This document shows positions 1-8,551 of a DNA stretch of 64,000 nt, one piece after another. The notes beneath the pieces were generated by a model. It was given only the letters and a program-made list of their open reading frames with translations. It did no database searches and was not told where the DNA came from. The stretch comes from CADEDH01 sp039201605 (GTDB lineage: Bacteria > Actinomycetota > Acidimicrobiia > Acidimicrobiales > SZUA-35): positions 1 through 64,000 of the forward strand of contig JBCCRO010000014.1 in NCBI GenBank assembly GCA_039201605.1, read 5' to 3'. The stretch's first letter is position 1; every line of letters begins with the position of its first letter. Both the position numbers and the translations under genes were made by a program.

Positions 1-540
1 CGACCGCCCGAACGTCGACGGCCAAGCGGTCGACGGCCCGCACCTCCACGGCCAGGAAGGCCACCGCGAAGAAGGCCACGGCTCGTACCGGCGCCACCCG
101 CTCGACGGCCGCCCGGTCGACCGCCCGAACGTCGACGGCCGCCCGGTCGACCGCCCGAACGTCGACGGCCAAGCGGTCGACGGCCACGCGGTCGACGGCC
201 AAGCGGTCGACGGCTCGAACGTCCACGGCCAGGAAGGCCACGGCGAAGAAGGCCACGGCGCGAAGCGCCGCCGGTCGGACCTCCACCGCCCGGTCGACCG
301 CCAAGAAGACCACCGCCCGCAAGACTGCGGCCAAGCGGTCGACGGGTACCGGCACGACGGCCAGGAAGTCGACGACCCGCAGCTCCACGTCGACCCGGTC
401 GACCCAGCGGCGCTCGGGCACCACCCGCTCCACCTCGTCCCGGTCCGCCGCAACCCGATCGACCTCGGCCCGGGCCACCGCCACCCGCGGCGCCGGGCGG
501 ACCCGCAGTCGTACCACCGCCCGCTCGTCGACCGCGCGTC
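1..540 (+). repeat. Degenerate in-frame repeat array encoding the FtsW basic tail
   Basis: Reiterated 6-, 12- and 30-bp units built on cggtcgaccgcc and acgtcgacggcc. A 30-bp block at 111-140 is repeated exactly at 141-170, and bases 1-38 recur at 148-185. The array keeps frame and encodes alternating Ser/Thr/Ala and Arg/Lys. It starts before the window, so total length is unknown. Confidence 0.8.
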
Positions 541-1802
541 GCACGCCCCGGTCGAGCGGCGGTCGCGACATCGAGATCGAGGAAGCGCCGCTCGCCTTCC
601 GCGCCCGCCGTCGCGACGACGAGGCCAAGGGCGGTCGTCGCCGCAAGCGGTCGTCGGGGAGCGGCGGTCGTCGTCGCCGCCGCAAGTCGAAGGTCGCCGT
701 CACCGACGCCGGTGAGCGCAACGCCGCCTTCCTCACCGCCACCGTGCTCGGCCTCACCCTGTTCGGCCTGGTGATGGTCCTGTCCGCCTCGTCGGTGTCG
801 AGCCTCCACCAGTACGCCGACTCGCCGTTCTTTCAGTTCAAGCGGCAGGTGATGTGGGCCGCCATCGGCGGCCTGGCCTTCATCGTGGCCAGCCGGATCG
901 ACTACCGACTCCTCCGTCCGCTGGCCACCCCGCTCCTGCTGATCGTGATCGGTTTGCTCGTGGCCCTGTTCGTACCCGGGGTCGGTATCAACACCAACGG
1001 CTCCACCCGCTGGCTCGGCCTCGGCCCGGTGGTGGTGCAGCCCTCCGAGCTGGCCAAGCTCGTCTTCGTCATCTTCATCGCCGATCTCCTGGCCCGTCGC
1101 GAGCGGCGCATGGACCAACCCGAGCTGACGATCCGACCGGTCATGCTGGTGCTGGTCCTGCTGTCGGCGCTCATGATCCTCCAGCCCAAGCTCGGCACCC
1201 CGATCATCCTGGGCGCGGTCAGCATCCTGGTGCTGTTCGTGGCCGGGGCCCGCATGCGCAACCTGATCGGCTGGCTCGGCGCCGCCATGCTGGCCGCCAG
1301 CCTCGCCGCCTATCTCGCTCCCTACCGCAAGAACCGCCTCTTGTCGTTCCTCGACCCGTGGGACGACCCGCAGGGCATCGGCCTCCAGGCCATCCAGAGC
1401 CAGGTCGGCATCTCGTCCGGGGGTTGGTACGGGCTCGGTCTCGGCGCCAGCCGGGCCAAGTGGGGATTCCTGCCCTTTGCCCACACCGACTTCATCTTCG
1501 CCATCGTGGCCGAGGAGGTGGGCCTCATCGGGGCCAGCGCCCTGATCGGCGGTTTCCTCCTCATCGCCTGGTTCGGCTTCCGGGCCGCCGTCCACGCCCC
1601 CGACCGCTTCGGTTCGCTGCTGGCGGCCGGCATCACGTCGTGGCTCCTGGTGCAGGCCTTCCTCAACATCGGCATGGTGTTGGGCGTGATGCCCATCACC
1701 GGCGAGGCGCTGCCCTTCGTATCGGCCGGTGGGTCGAGTCTGGTGACGATGTTGGCGGCGGCCGGGCTTCTGGTGAACGTGTCGAGGAGATCGAAGGAAT
1801 GA
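3..1802 (+). CDS. ftsW: FtsW, SEDS peptidoglycan glycosyltransferase with a giant basic N-terminal tail (5' end outside window)
   Basis: SEDS-family septal peptidoglycan polymerase, an integral membrane enzyme that polymerises lipid II with a class B PBP. The C-terminal ~350 residues are typical: STRWLGLG and QPSELAKL near the start, the catalytic-Asp region AHTDFIFAIVAEE, and FVSAGGSS near the end. The frame is open from base 3; no ATG, GTG or TTG occurs in frame before GTG 744, and starting there would cut through the first membrane helix (AAFLTATVLGLTLFGLV). The true start therefore lies upstream and at least 247 extra residues belong to the protein. Roughly 180 of these are S/T/A/R/K repeats (TARTSTA, AKRSTA), followed by an Arg/Lys-rich linker. 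The stop overlaps murG by 4 bp (ATGA). FtsW rather than RodA is inferred from the dcw context. Confidence 0.93.
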   Translation, partial: TARTSTAKRSTARTSTARKATAKKATARTGATRSTAARSTARTSTAARSTARTSTAKRSTATRSTAKRSTARTSTARKATAKKATARSAAGRTSTARSTAKKTTARKTAAKRSTGTGTTARKSTTRSSTSTRSTQRRSGTTRSTSSRSAATRSTSARATATRGAGRTRSRTTARSSTARRTPRSSGGRDIEIEEAPLAFRARRRDDEAKGGRRRKRSSGSGGRRRRRKSKVAVTDAGERNAAFLTATVLGLTLFGLVMVLSASSVSSLHQYADSPFFQFKRQVMWAAIGGLAFIVASRIDYRLLRPLATPLLLIVIGLLVALFVPGVGINTNGSTRWLGLGPVVVQPSELAKLVFVIFIADLLARRERRMDQPELTIRPVMLVLVLLSALMILQPKLGTPIILGAVSILVLFVAGARMRNLIGWLGAAMLAASLAAYLAPYRKNRLLSFLDPWDDPQGIGLQAIQSQVGISSGGWYGLGLGASRAKWGFLPFAHTDFIFAIVAEEVGLIGASALIGGFLLIAWFGFRAAVHAPDRFGSLLAAGITSWLLVQAFLNIGMVLGVMPITGEALPFVSAGGSSLVTMLAAAGLLVNVSRRSKE

Positions 1803-2950
1803 GCAGGCGGTATGTGATCACGGGCGGCGGGACCGCCGGACACACCAACCCCGGCATCGCCGTGGCCGAGGCGCTGGTCGCGGCCGGTGTGCCCACCGAC
1901 GAGGTGCACTTCGTCGGCGGTAAGCGGGGCAACGAGGCGACCCTGGTGCCCGCCGCCGGGTTCTCGATCGAGGTCCTCCCGGGCCGCGGCATCGAACGCA
2001 AGATCAGCCTGCGCAGCGTGGGGGCCGTGTTGGCCCTGGTCATCGGGGGGCTGAAGGGCTTCTGGCTCGTGCTCCGCCACCGACCAAAGGCCGTGCTGTG
2101 CCTCGGCGGCTACGCCGCGGCGGCGGTGTCGATGGCCGCCGTCATCCTCCGCGTCCCGGTGGTGGTGACCGAGCAGAACGCCCGGGCCAGCGCCGTCAAC
2201 CGACTCATCGGCCGCTGGGCCCGCACCTGTGCGCTGCCGTTCCCCGGCACCGATCTCCCCAACGGCGTCGTCACCGGCAACCCCACCCTGTCGGCCGTGG
2301 TCGAGGCGGTGGCATCGGGCGACCGGGATCAGGCCCGCCGAGCCCTCGACCTTCCGCTCGACAGCGTCGTGGTCGGGGTGTGGTCCGGGTCGCTCGGCGC
2401 CACGTCGGTCAACAAGGTCACCCGGGATCTCGCCGTCCGCTGGGCCGACCGCAGCGATGTCGCCATCCGACACGTGGTCGGCCGTCGCGACTGGGACGAC
2501 TACCGCACCCCGCCCTCCGAGGTGGAGGCGGGCAAGCTCGTCTACCAGCTGGTCGAGTACGAGGATCGGATGCCCGAGCTGCTGACGGCGGCCGACGTGG
2601 TGCTGTGCCGGGCCGGGGCGTCGACGGTGGCCGAGATCTCGATCGCCGGCCTGCCATCGATCCTGGTGCCCCTGCCCATCGCCCCCCGTGACCACCAGCG
2701 GGCGAACACCGGCGAGTTGGTCGATGTCGGCGCCGCCGTGGTGGTCGACGACGCCCGTCTCGACATCGATCACCTGCTCAGCGAACTGACCCCGATCGTC
2801 GACGACGCCGCCCGCCGGGAGCGGATGGCGGCCGCCGCCACCTCGGTGGCCCGACCCGACGCCGCCCACCGGGTGGCCGAGCTGCTGCTCGCCGCCGCCG
2901 GCGAGAGCCCGACCCCGTCCATTCCCCAGCCCGAAAGCGATCCGTCGTGA
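1799..2950 (+). CDS. murG: MurG, lipid II-forming GlcNAc transferase
   Basis: UDP-GlcNAc:undecaprenyl-PP-MurNAc-pentapeptide GlcNAc transferase (GT28), which converts lipid I to lipid II at the inner face of the membrane. It is 383 residues. The N-terminal GGGTAGHTNPGIAVAEAL loop corresponds to the usual GGTGGH motif, TEQN replaces the usual HEQN, and the C-terminal donor-binding segment LCRAGASTVAEI...GLPSILVPLP...DHQ is well preserved. The ATG overlaps the ftsW stop by 4 bp, giving translational coupling; a longer open frame upstream (from 854) is only the ftsW shadow. The stop overlaps the murC GTG by 4 bp. Confidence 0.95.
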   Translation: MSRRYVITGGGTAGHTNPGIAVAEALVAAGVPTDEVHFVGGKRGNEATLVPAAGFSIEVLPGRGIERKISLRSVGAVLALVIGGLKGFWLVLRHRPKAVLCLGGYAAAAVSMAAVILRVPVVVTEQNARASAVNRLIGRWARTCALPFPGTDLPNGVVTGNPTLSAVVEAVASGDRDQARRALDLPLDSVVVGVWSGSLGATSVNKVTRDLAVRWADRSDVAIRHVVGRRDWDDYRTPPSEVEAGKLVYQLVEYEDRMPELLTAADVVLCRAGASTVAEISIAGLPSILVPLPIAPRDHQRANTGELVDVGAAVVVDDARLDIDHLLSELTPIVDDAARRERMAAAATSVARPDAAHRVAELLLAAAGESPTPSIPQPESDPS

Positions 2951-4356
2951 CCGCCACCGACGCCTCCTCCTCCGCCGACTTCGACCTCCAGCGCCCTCGC
3001 CGCGTCCACGTGGTGGGCATCGGGGGTGCCGGGATGAGCGCCATAGCCGAGGTGCTGCTCGGCAGCGGCCACCAGGTGAGCGGCTCCGACCTCGGCCGTT
3101 CGGCCGCCGCCGGCCGGCTCGACGACGCCGGGGCCACGGTGGCCATCGGCCACGCCGCCGAGAACATCGGGCCCGACGTCGAACTCGTGACCCACTCCAC
3201 CGCCATCCCGCCCGACAACCCCGAGTTGGTGGAGGCCGGCCGTCGGGGCCTGCCCGTGCTCCGTCGGGCCGAGATCCTGACCGCCATCACCAAGGCGTGG
3301 CGGACCGTGTCGGTCGCCGGTACCCATGGCAAGACCACCACGTCGGCCATGCTGACCGCCGCCCTGCAGGGCGCCGGGCTCGACCCGGCCTTCATCGTGG
3401 GCGGCGACCTGCGCGATCTGGGCCGAGGGGCCTCGGTCGGCTCCGGCGAGCTGCTGGTCGTCGAGGCGGACGAGAGCGACGGCACCTTCGTCGAGCTCGA
3501 CTCCCACGCCGTGATCGTCACCAACGTCGAGCCCGACCACCTCGAGCACTACGGGGGCTTCGAGGGTCTGGAGCAGGCCTTCGTCCGCTTCGTGGAGCAG
3601 GCGTCGGGCCCCCGCGTGCTGTGTCTCGACGACCCGGGAGCGGCCGAGCTCAGCGGCCGGGTGTCGTGCATCACCTACGGCGTGGCCGACGAGGCCGACT
3701 GGCGCATCGTCGACCCCGTCCCGACGCCCGACGGCATCGGCTTCGGGGTGGCCGGACCGGACGGTGTCCGGGTGGAGGTCGGTCTCCGCCAGCCCGGCAT
3801 GCACAACGCCCGCAACGCCACCGCCGCCCTGGCCATGGCCGCCTCGCTCGGAGCCGACGCGACGGCGGCGGCCGCCGCCCTGTCCGGCTTCGGCGGCGTC
3901 GGTCGCCGGTTCGAGCATCGGGGCGAGGCCGACGGCGTCCGTCTGGTCGACGACTACGCCCACCTGCCGACCGAGGTCGAGGCGGCGCTCGCCGCCGGCC
4001 GCAGCCTCGGCCCCGACCGCCTGGTGGCGGTGTTCCAACCCCACCGCTACAGCCGCACCGAGCAGCTGTGGTCGACCTTCGGCGACGCCTTCGTCGAGGC
4101 CGATGTCCTGATCGTGACCGGCATCTACTCCTCCGGGGAGGCACCGCGGCCCGGGATCACCGGCCGTCTGGTGGCCGACCGGGTGCTGGAATCCCACCCC
4201 GAGGCCGACGTCCGCTACCGCCAGGAGCTGACCGAGGTCGTCGCCGAACTGGCCGTCGAGCTGCGCTCGGGCGACCTGTGCATGACCCTGGGTGCCGGTG
4301 ATCTCACCGCCATCCCCGATGACGTGCTGACCGAGCTGCGTCGGCGACCGGACTGA
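2947..4356 (+). CDS. murC: MurC, UDP-MurNAc:L-alanine ligase
   Basis: ATP-dependent Mur ligase that adds L-Ala to UDP-MurNAc in the cytoplasm. It is 469 residues. The N-terminal Rossmann-like HVVGIGGAGMSAIAEVLL motif is specific for MurC/Mpl, the ATP loop is GTHGKTTTSAM (around residue 122), and the central NVEPDHLEHYG segment is present. The C-terminal motif reads DDYAHLPTEV, where most family members have DDY.HHPTE, so one conserved His is Leu. The GTG start overlaps the murG stop (GTGA); the stop TGA shares one base with the murB ATG. Confidence 0.95.
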   Translation: MTATDASSSADFDLQRPRRVHVVGIGGAGMSAIAEVLLGSGHQVSGSDLGRSAAAGRLDDAGATVAIGHAAENIGPDVELVTHSTAIPPDNPELVEAGRRGLPVLRRAEILTAITKAWRTVSVAGTHGKTTTSAMLTAALQGAGLDPAFIVGGDLRDLGRGASVGSGELLVVEADESDGTFVELDSHAVIVTNVEPDHLEHYGGFEGLEQAFVRFVEQASGPRVLCLDDPGAAELSGRVSCITYGVADEADWRIVDPVPTPDGIGFGVAGPDGVRVEVGLRQPGMHNARNATAALAMAASLGADATAAAAALSGFGGVGRRFEHRGEADGVRLVDDYAHLPTEVEAALAAGRSLGPDRLVAVFQPHRYSRTEQLWSTFGDAFVEADVLIVTGIYSSGEAPRPGITGRLVADRVLESHPEADVRYRQELTEVVAELAVELRSGDLCMTLGAGDLTAIPDDVLTELRRRPD

Positions 4357-5345
4357 TGATGGACGCCGGCGCTCTGCCCGATCCGGTCGCCACCGAGGCC
4401 GCCCTGGCCGCCGCCGGCGCCGAGCTGGTCGATCGGCTCGGCGTCGCCGTTCGCCGGGGCGAGCCCCTCGGCCCGCGCTGCACCTACCGAGTCGGCGGCG
4501 CCGCGGCCATCTGGGTGGAGCCGACGTCGATCGCCGACCTGGAGGTGGTGGCCGCCGTCGTGGCCTCCGAGGATGTGCCGACGCTGGCCGTGGGCAAGGG
4601 TTCCAATCTGCTGGTGGCCGACACCGGCTTCCCCGGTGTCGTCGTCCACCTGGGCGATGCCTTCGAGAGCGTCGCCATCGACCACGAGGGGGCTGTTGCC
4701 CGCATCGGGGGAGCGGCGATGCTGCCGGTGGCGGCCCGCAAGACGGCGGCAGCCGGCCTCACCGGTTTCGAGTGGGCGGTCGGTGTGCCGGGCTCGGTCG
4801 GTGGCGGTGTGCGCATGAACGCCGGGGGTCACGGCTCCGACATGGACGCCTCGGTACAGTCGGCCACCGTGTTCGACCTGCTGACGGGCTCGGTCACGGT
4901 CTGGTCTCCCGCCGATCTCGACTTCGCCTACCGCTGTTCCGCCATCGGTTCCCACCATCTGGTCCTCGATACCGAGATCCAGTTGGCCCCTGGCGATCCC
5001 GAGAAGTCGTCGGCCGAGATCAGCGAGATCGTGCGCTGGCGTCGGGCCAACCAGCCCGGTGGCCAGAACGCCGGCAGCGTGTTCACCAACCCGCCCGGTG
5101 ACTCGGCCGGACGCCTGATCGACGTGACCGGCCTCAAGGGCTTCCGGATCGGCACCGCCGAGGTGTCGCCCAAGCACGCCAACTTCATCCAGGCCGACCC
5201 GGACGGCTCGGCCGCCGACGTCCATGCCGTCATCACCGAGGTCAGACGCCGGGTGTACGACGAGCACGGCATCGAGCTCCATTGCGAAAATCTGCTCATC
5301 GGCTTCGAGCCGCTGGGCCCGCTCCAGGAAGGGACGGTGAACTGA
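4356..5345 (+). CDS. murB: MurB, UDP-N-acetylenolpyruvoylglucosamine reductase
   Basis: FAD/NADPH enzyme that reduces UDP-GlcNAc-enolpyruvate to UDP-MurNAc. It is 329 residues. Recognisable segments are TYRVGGAAA, the FAD-binding GKGSNLLVADTGFPGVV, GVPGSVGGGVRMNAGGHG, the catalytic-Ser block QNAGSVFTNP, and the C-terminal GIELHCENLLIGF. It starts at ATGATG sharing one base with the murC stop (TGATG), and its own stop shares one base with the ftsQ ATG, so murC-murB-ftsQ are tightly coupled. Confidence 0.95.
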   Translation: MMDAGALPDPVATEAALAAAGAELVDRLGVAVRRGEPLGPRCTYRVGGAAAIWVEPTSIADLEVVAAVVASEDVPTLAVGKGSNLLVADTGFPGVVVHLGDAFESVAIDHEGAVARIGGAAMLPVAARKTAAAGLTGFEWAVGVPGSVGGGVRMNAGGHGSDMDASVQSATVFDLLTGSVTVWSPADLDFAYRCSAIGSHHLVLDTEIQLAPGDPEKSSAEISEIVRWRRANQPGGQNAGSVFTNPPGDSAGRLIDVTGLKGFRIGTAEVSPKHANFIQADPDGSAADVHAVITEVRRRVYDEHGIELHCENLLIGFEPLGPLQEGTVN

Positions 5346-6547
5346 TGACTGCGACCCGATCCCGCCCGGATCGCTCATCGAAGCCGAAGGGCGCTGCGGC
5401 GTCGACGAAGTCCGGCGCCAAGAGGAAGCCTCCGGCCAAGAAGAAGGCCGCTCCCAAGAAGGCCTCAGCCAAGAAGAAGCCTGCGGCGAAGCGGGCGGCA
5501 CCCCGGAAGCCTGCGGCGAAGAAGGTTGCGGCCAAGAAGGCCGTCTCCCGAAAGCCTGCGGCCAAGAAGGCCGTCTCCCGAAAGCCTGCGGCCAAGAAGG
5601 CCGTCTCCCGAAAGCCTGCGGCCAAGAAGGCCGTCTCCCGAAAGATGGCGGCCAACGGCAAGAAGGCCGCGCCCCGAAAGAAGGCGGCCAGGAAGAAGCC
5701 AACGGCGAAGAAGACGGCGGTGCTGCAGCCGGCGGCCAAAGCCGCCCCGAGGCGGCTCGATCCCCGCCTCCAGGCCCGGCGTCGCAGCGTGGCCCGCAGC
5801 CAGGGCCGTCGCCGCCTCGGCATCGTGGCCGCCCTGACCGCCGTGGCCACGTTGGCCCTGATCGCCATCGGGCTCGACAACTCGCGCCTGTTCGATGTGG
5901 ACGAGGTGGTGGTGACCGGCGCCGATCGGGCCGACGCCCGCCACATCGTCGCTGCCTCCGGGGTTGACACCGGTCAGCCGTTGAGCAGCGTGGATCCGGC
6001 GGCCACGGCGATGGCGGTCGAAGCGGTGCCATGGGTGGCGTCGGCCACCGTCACCCGCACGTGGCGGGGGGTCATCCAGATCGAGGTCGTCGAGCGGCAG
6101 GAGGCCGCCGTCATCGAGACCGACGGGCGGTTCGTCCTCGTCGACCTCAGCGGCCGCCAGCTCGAGGTCGTCGCCGATCGACCGGCTGGTTTCCTCACCA
6201 TCGACGGTGTGCAGGCCACCGGGGTGCCGGGCGACGTCATCGAGCCGGTCGCCGTCAGCGCCGTGGCCGTCGCCGTCGGCCTGTCGCCCGACATGATCCC
6301 CCAGACCGAACGGGTCGAGGTCGCCGATGAGCAGGTGTTTCTCCAGCTCACGATCGGGGGTCGGGCCAACCTCGGCGACGATCGAGACCTCGACGCCAAG
6401 ATGGTGGCCCTGGAGACCGTGTTGTCCCGTGTCGATCTGACCTGTCTCGACCTGATCGATGTCCGGGTCGCCGACGCTCCCACGGTGCGTCGATTGCCCA
6501 TCGTGAGCGGCACGGAAGAAACCTTGGCGGGGACGGTCCGCTGCTAA
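5345..6547 (+). CDS. ftsQ: FtsQ/DivIB-type divisome protein with a histone-H1-like cytosolic tail
   Basis: Bitopic divisome scaffold (FtsQ-B-L complex). It is 400 residues from the ATG coupled to the murB stop; the open frame extends upstream to 5282 but lacks reason to start there. Residues ~1-150 are almost entirely Lys, Ala, Pro and Arg (KKAAPKKASAKKKPAAKRAAP, then repeated KPAAKKAVSR). A single membrane helix follows at ~159-177 (GIVAALTAVATLALIAIGL), then the POTRA domain (LFDVDEVVVTG...) and the beta domain (VVERQEAAVIE...GRFVLVDLSGRQLE). Ordinary FtsQ has a 20-100 residue tail, so this one is long and unusually basic. Identification rests on POTRA/beta motifs plus the murB-ftsZ location. 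Confidence 0.92.
   Translation: MTATRSRPDRSSKPKGAAASTKSGAKRKPPAKKKAAPKKASAKKKPAAKRAAPRKPAAKKVAAKKAVSRKPAAKKAVSRKPAAKKAVSRKPAAKKAVSRKMAANGKKAAPRKKAARKKPTAKKTAVLQPAAKAAPRRLDPRLQARRRSVARSQGRRRLGIVAALTAVATLALIAIGLDNSRLFDVDEVVVTGADRADARHIVAASGVDTGQPLSSVDPAATAMAVEAVPWVASATVTRTWRGVIQIEVVERQEAAVIETDGRFVLVDLSGRQLEVVADRPAGFLTIDGVQATGVPGDVIEPVAVSAVAVAVGLSPDMIPQTERVEVADEQVFLQLTIGGRANLGDDRDLDAKMVALETVLSRVDLTCLDLIDVRVADAPTVRRLPIVSGTEETLAGTVRC
5521..5640 (+). repeat. Perfect 30-bp tandem repeat within ftsQ
   Basis: Three identical 30-bp units (5551-5580, 5581-5610, 5611-5640) encode KPAAKKAVSR. A fourth, slightly diverged unit precedes them at 5521-5550, and the sequence after 5641 begins as a further decayed copy. 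Exact DNA identity, not only protein similarity, suggests recent expansion by slippage or unequal crossover. Confidence 0.9.
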
Positions 6548-6550
6548 TGT
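6524..6550 (+). promoter_or_regulatory. Candidate ftsZ promoter overlapping the ftsQ stop
   Basis: TTGGCG (6524-6529) and TAATGT (6545-6550) are separated by 15 bp, just ahead of the 120-bp gap before ftsZ. This gap is the first real spacer in the operon, so an internal promoter here makes sense. The short spacing makes it tentative. Confidence 0.3.
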
Positions 6551-6667
6551 GGAGCGAATTCCATGACGGCCCCGATCCGGCCCCAGCCCGAATGTGAGGC
6601 GGTATGAGGCGGCCCGAGGCACCCGCAGCCGTGGATCCCACCCCGACGGCAGAGGACGTTTGACCCT

Positions 6668-7810
6668 ATGAGCAATCAAAATTATGTGGCCGTGGTGAAG
6701 GTCGTCGGCGTCGGGGGCGGCGGTTGCAACGCCGTCAACCGGATGATCGACGCCGGGCTGCGGGGTGTGGAGTTCGTCGCCGTCAACACCGACGCTCAGG
6801 CGTTGCTGATGAGCGACGCCGAGACCAAGATCCACATCGGGCGGGAGCTCACCCGCGGTCTGGGCGCCGGCAGTGATCCCGCCATCGGCCAGGAGGCGGC
6901 CGAGGCCCACCGCGACGAGATCAGCGACGCCCTCGAGGGCGCCGACATGGTGTTCATCACCGCCGGCGAGGGCGGCGGCACCGGCACCGGGGCCGCTCCC
7001 GTCATCGCCGAGGTGGCCAAGAGCCAGGGTGCGCTGACCATCGCCGTGATCACCCGACCCTTCGGCTTCGAGGGCCGTCGCCGCGCCGCGCAGGCCGACG
7101 CCGGCATAGAGCGGCTCAAGGAGAAGGTCGACACCCAGATCGTCATCCCCAACGACCGCCTCCTCTCGATCGCCGACGAGAAGACGTCGATGGTGGCCGC
7201 CTTCCGCATGGCGGACGAGATCCTCCTCCAGGGTGTGTCGGGCATCGCCGACCTGATCACCACTCCCGGCCTGATCAACACCGACTTCGCCGACGTCCGC
7301 ATGATCATGCACGACGCCGGCAGCGCCCTCATGGGCATCGGGCAGGCCGCAGGCGAGGGTCGGGCCCTGGCCGCCGCCCGGGCCGCCATCGCCAGCCCGC
7401 TGCTCGAGGCCTCGATCGACGGGGCGAGGGGCATCCTGCTCACGATCGCCGGCTCCAGCGAACTCGGTCTGTTCGAGGTGAACGAGGCGGCGGAGATCAT
7501 CCACGACGTCGCCCACGCCGATGCCAACATCATCTTCGGCACCGTCGTCGACGAGAACCTGTCGGATGAGATCCGGGTAACCGTGATCGCCGCCGGTTTC
7601 GACCGGTACGAGCAGGGTCCGGAGAACGGCAGCTCGCCCTTCGCCACTCGGCCCTCCACCCCGTCGAGGGCCACACCGCCCGAGCCGGAGATCGATCTAC
7701 GGACCCCGGCTGAGCCCGCAGAGGCCGAGCTCGACGACATCGACGACATCTTCGACGGCGACGAGGACGACCTCGACGACGAGTTCGACGTCCCGTCCTT
7801 CCTGAAGTAG
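6668..7810 (+). CDS. ftsZ: FtsZ, tubulin-like division GTPase
   Basis: Polymerising GTPase that forms the Z ring. It is 380 residues. The N-terminal GVGGGGCNAVNRMI, the tubulin signature GGGTGTGAAPVIAE and the T7-loop region are intact. The C-terminal linker is acidic and ends in the conserved peptide DVPSFLK, which in actinobacteria docks SepF and other partners. The start ATG has AGAGGA at 6651-6656, 11 bp upstream. It is preceded by 120 bp of non-coding DNA, unlike the upstream overlapping genes, and followed 9 bp later by pgeF. No ftsA is seen in the window. Confidence 0.98.
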   Translation: MSNQNYVAVVKVVGVGGGGCNAVNRMIDAGLRGVEFVAVNTDAQALLMSDAETKIHIGRELTRGLGAGSDPAIGQEAAEAHRDEISDALEGADMVFITAGEGGGTGTGAAPVIAEVAKSQGALTIAVITRPFGFEGRRRAAQADAGIERLKEKVDTQIVIPNDRLLSIADEKTSMVAAFRMADEILLQGVSGIADLITTPGLINTDFADVRMIMHDAGSALMGIGQAAGEGRALAAARAAIASPLLEASIDGARGILLTIAGSSELGLFEVNEAAEIIHDVAHADANIIFGTVVDENLSDEIRVTVIAAGFDRYEQGPENGSSPFATRPSTPSRATPPEPEIDLRTPAEPAEAELDDIDDIFDGDEDDLDDEFDVPSFLK

Positions 7811-7819
7811 CCCGGGTCC

Positions 7820-8551
7820 ATGGCTCGGCGGGAATCGGTCGCCATCGGGCCGGGCACGGTGGAGATCGCCTTCACCGACCGGACCGACGGAGATCTGCGC
7901 GTCCTGCCTCCCGACACCTCGGAGCCCGACGCCGTCGCCAGCTGGCGGGCCGAGGTGGCCGAGCGCCGGGCCAAGGTGGTCGATCTGCCCTGGTCGTGGC
8001 TCCGACAGGTCCACGGCGCCCGGGCCGTGCTCGTCACCAGGCCGGGCGAGTTCGCCGGGGCCCAGGCCGACGCCGCCGTCACCACCCGGCACGGCTGCGC
8101 CATCGCCGTCTCGGTGGCCGACTGCGCCCCCGTGATCCTCGTGGCCGAGGCGGGCGTCGCCGCGGTGCACGCCGGCTGGCGAGGCCTCGTCGGTGGTGTG
8201 GTCGACGCCGCCGCATCCCAGCTGCGGGCGGTGGCCGGCGATCCGGTGGCGGCTCTGGTCGGGCCCTGCATCCAACCGGCGGCCTACGAGTTCGGGGCCG
8301 ACGGCCTCGATGAGGCGGTCGCCGCCCTGGGCGAGGAGGTCCGGGGCGAGACGGCCTGGGGCACGCCGGGCCTCGACGTCCCGGCCGGGGTCCGGGTGGC
8401 GTGCGAGCGGGCGGGCTGGCCCCCGCCGACGATGATCGACGCCTGCACCAGCGACGACGCCTACTTCAGCCACCGGATCCGGTCCGACCTCGGTCGCCAG
8501 GTGGCGGTGGCCTGGCTCGAGCCCGGCGGCGACGCCGTCGTCGGTGGCTGA
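7820..8551 (+). CDS. pgeF: PgeF/YfiH-family copper-type multicopper-like oxidoreductase (peptidoglycan editing factor family)
   Basis: Family once called laccase-domain/YfiH. In other bacteria members act as purine nucleoside phosphorylase or as a factor that prevents L-Ser misincorporation into peptidoglycan stems. It is 243 residues. The three metal ligands of the family are visible: His65 (RQVHGAR), Cys102 (VADCAPV) and His117 (AVHAGWRG). It sits between ftsZ and yggS, the usual actinobacterial position. The downstream gene starts inside its last codons (8-bp overlap). Which activity operates here cannot be read from sequence. Confidence 0.88.
   Translation: MARRESVAIGPGTVEIAFTDRTDGDLRVLPPDTSEPDAVASWRAEVAERRAKVVDLPWSWLRQVHGARAVLVTRPGEFAGAQADAAVTTRHGCAIAVSVADCAPVILVAEAGVAAVHAGWRGLVGGVVDAAASQLRAVAGDPVAALVGPCIQPAAYEFGADGLDEAVAALGEEVRGETAWGTPGLDVPAGVRVACERAGWPPPTMIDACTSDDAYFSHRIRSDLGRQVAVAWLEPGGDAVVGG

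Noticed and set aside
1..743. Basic repeat region as a separate histone-like gene upstream of ftsW
   Set aside because: There is no stop between the repeat region and FtsW, and no start codon that leaves the first membrane helix whole, so it is one protein.
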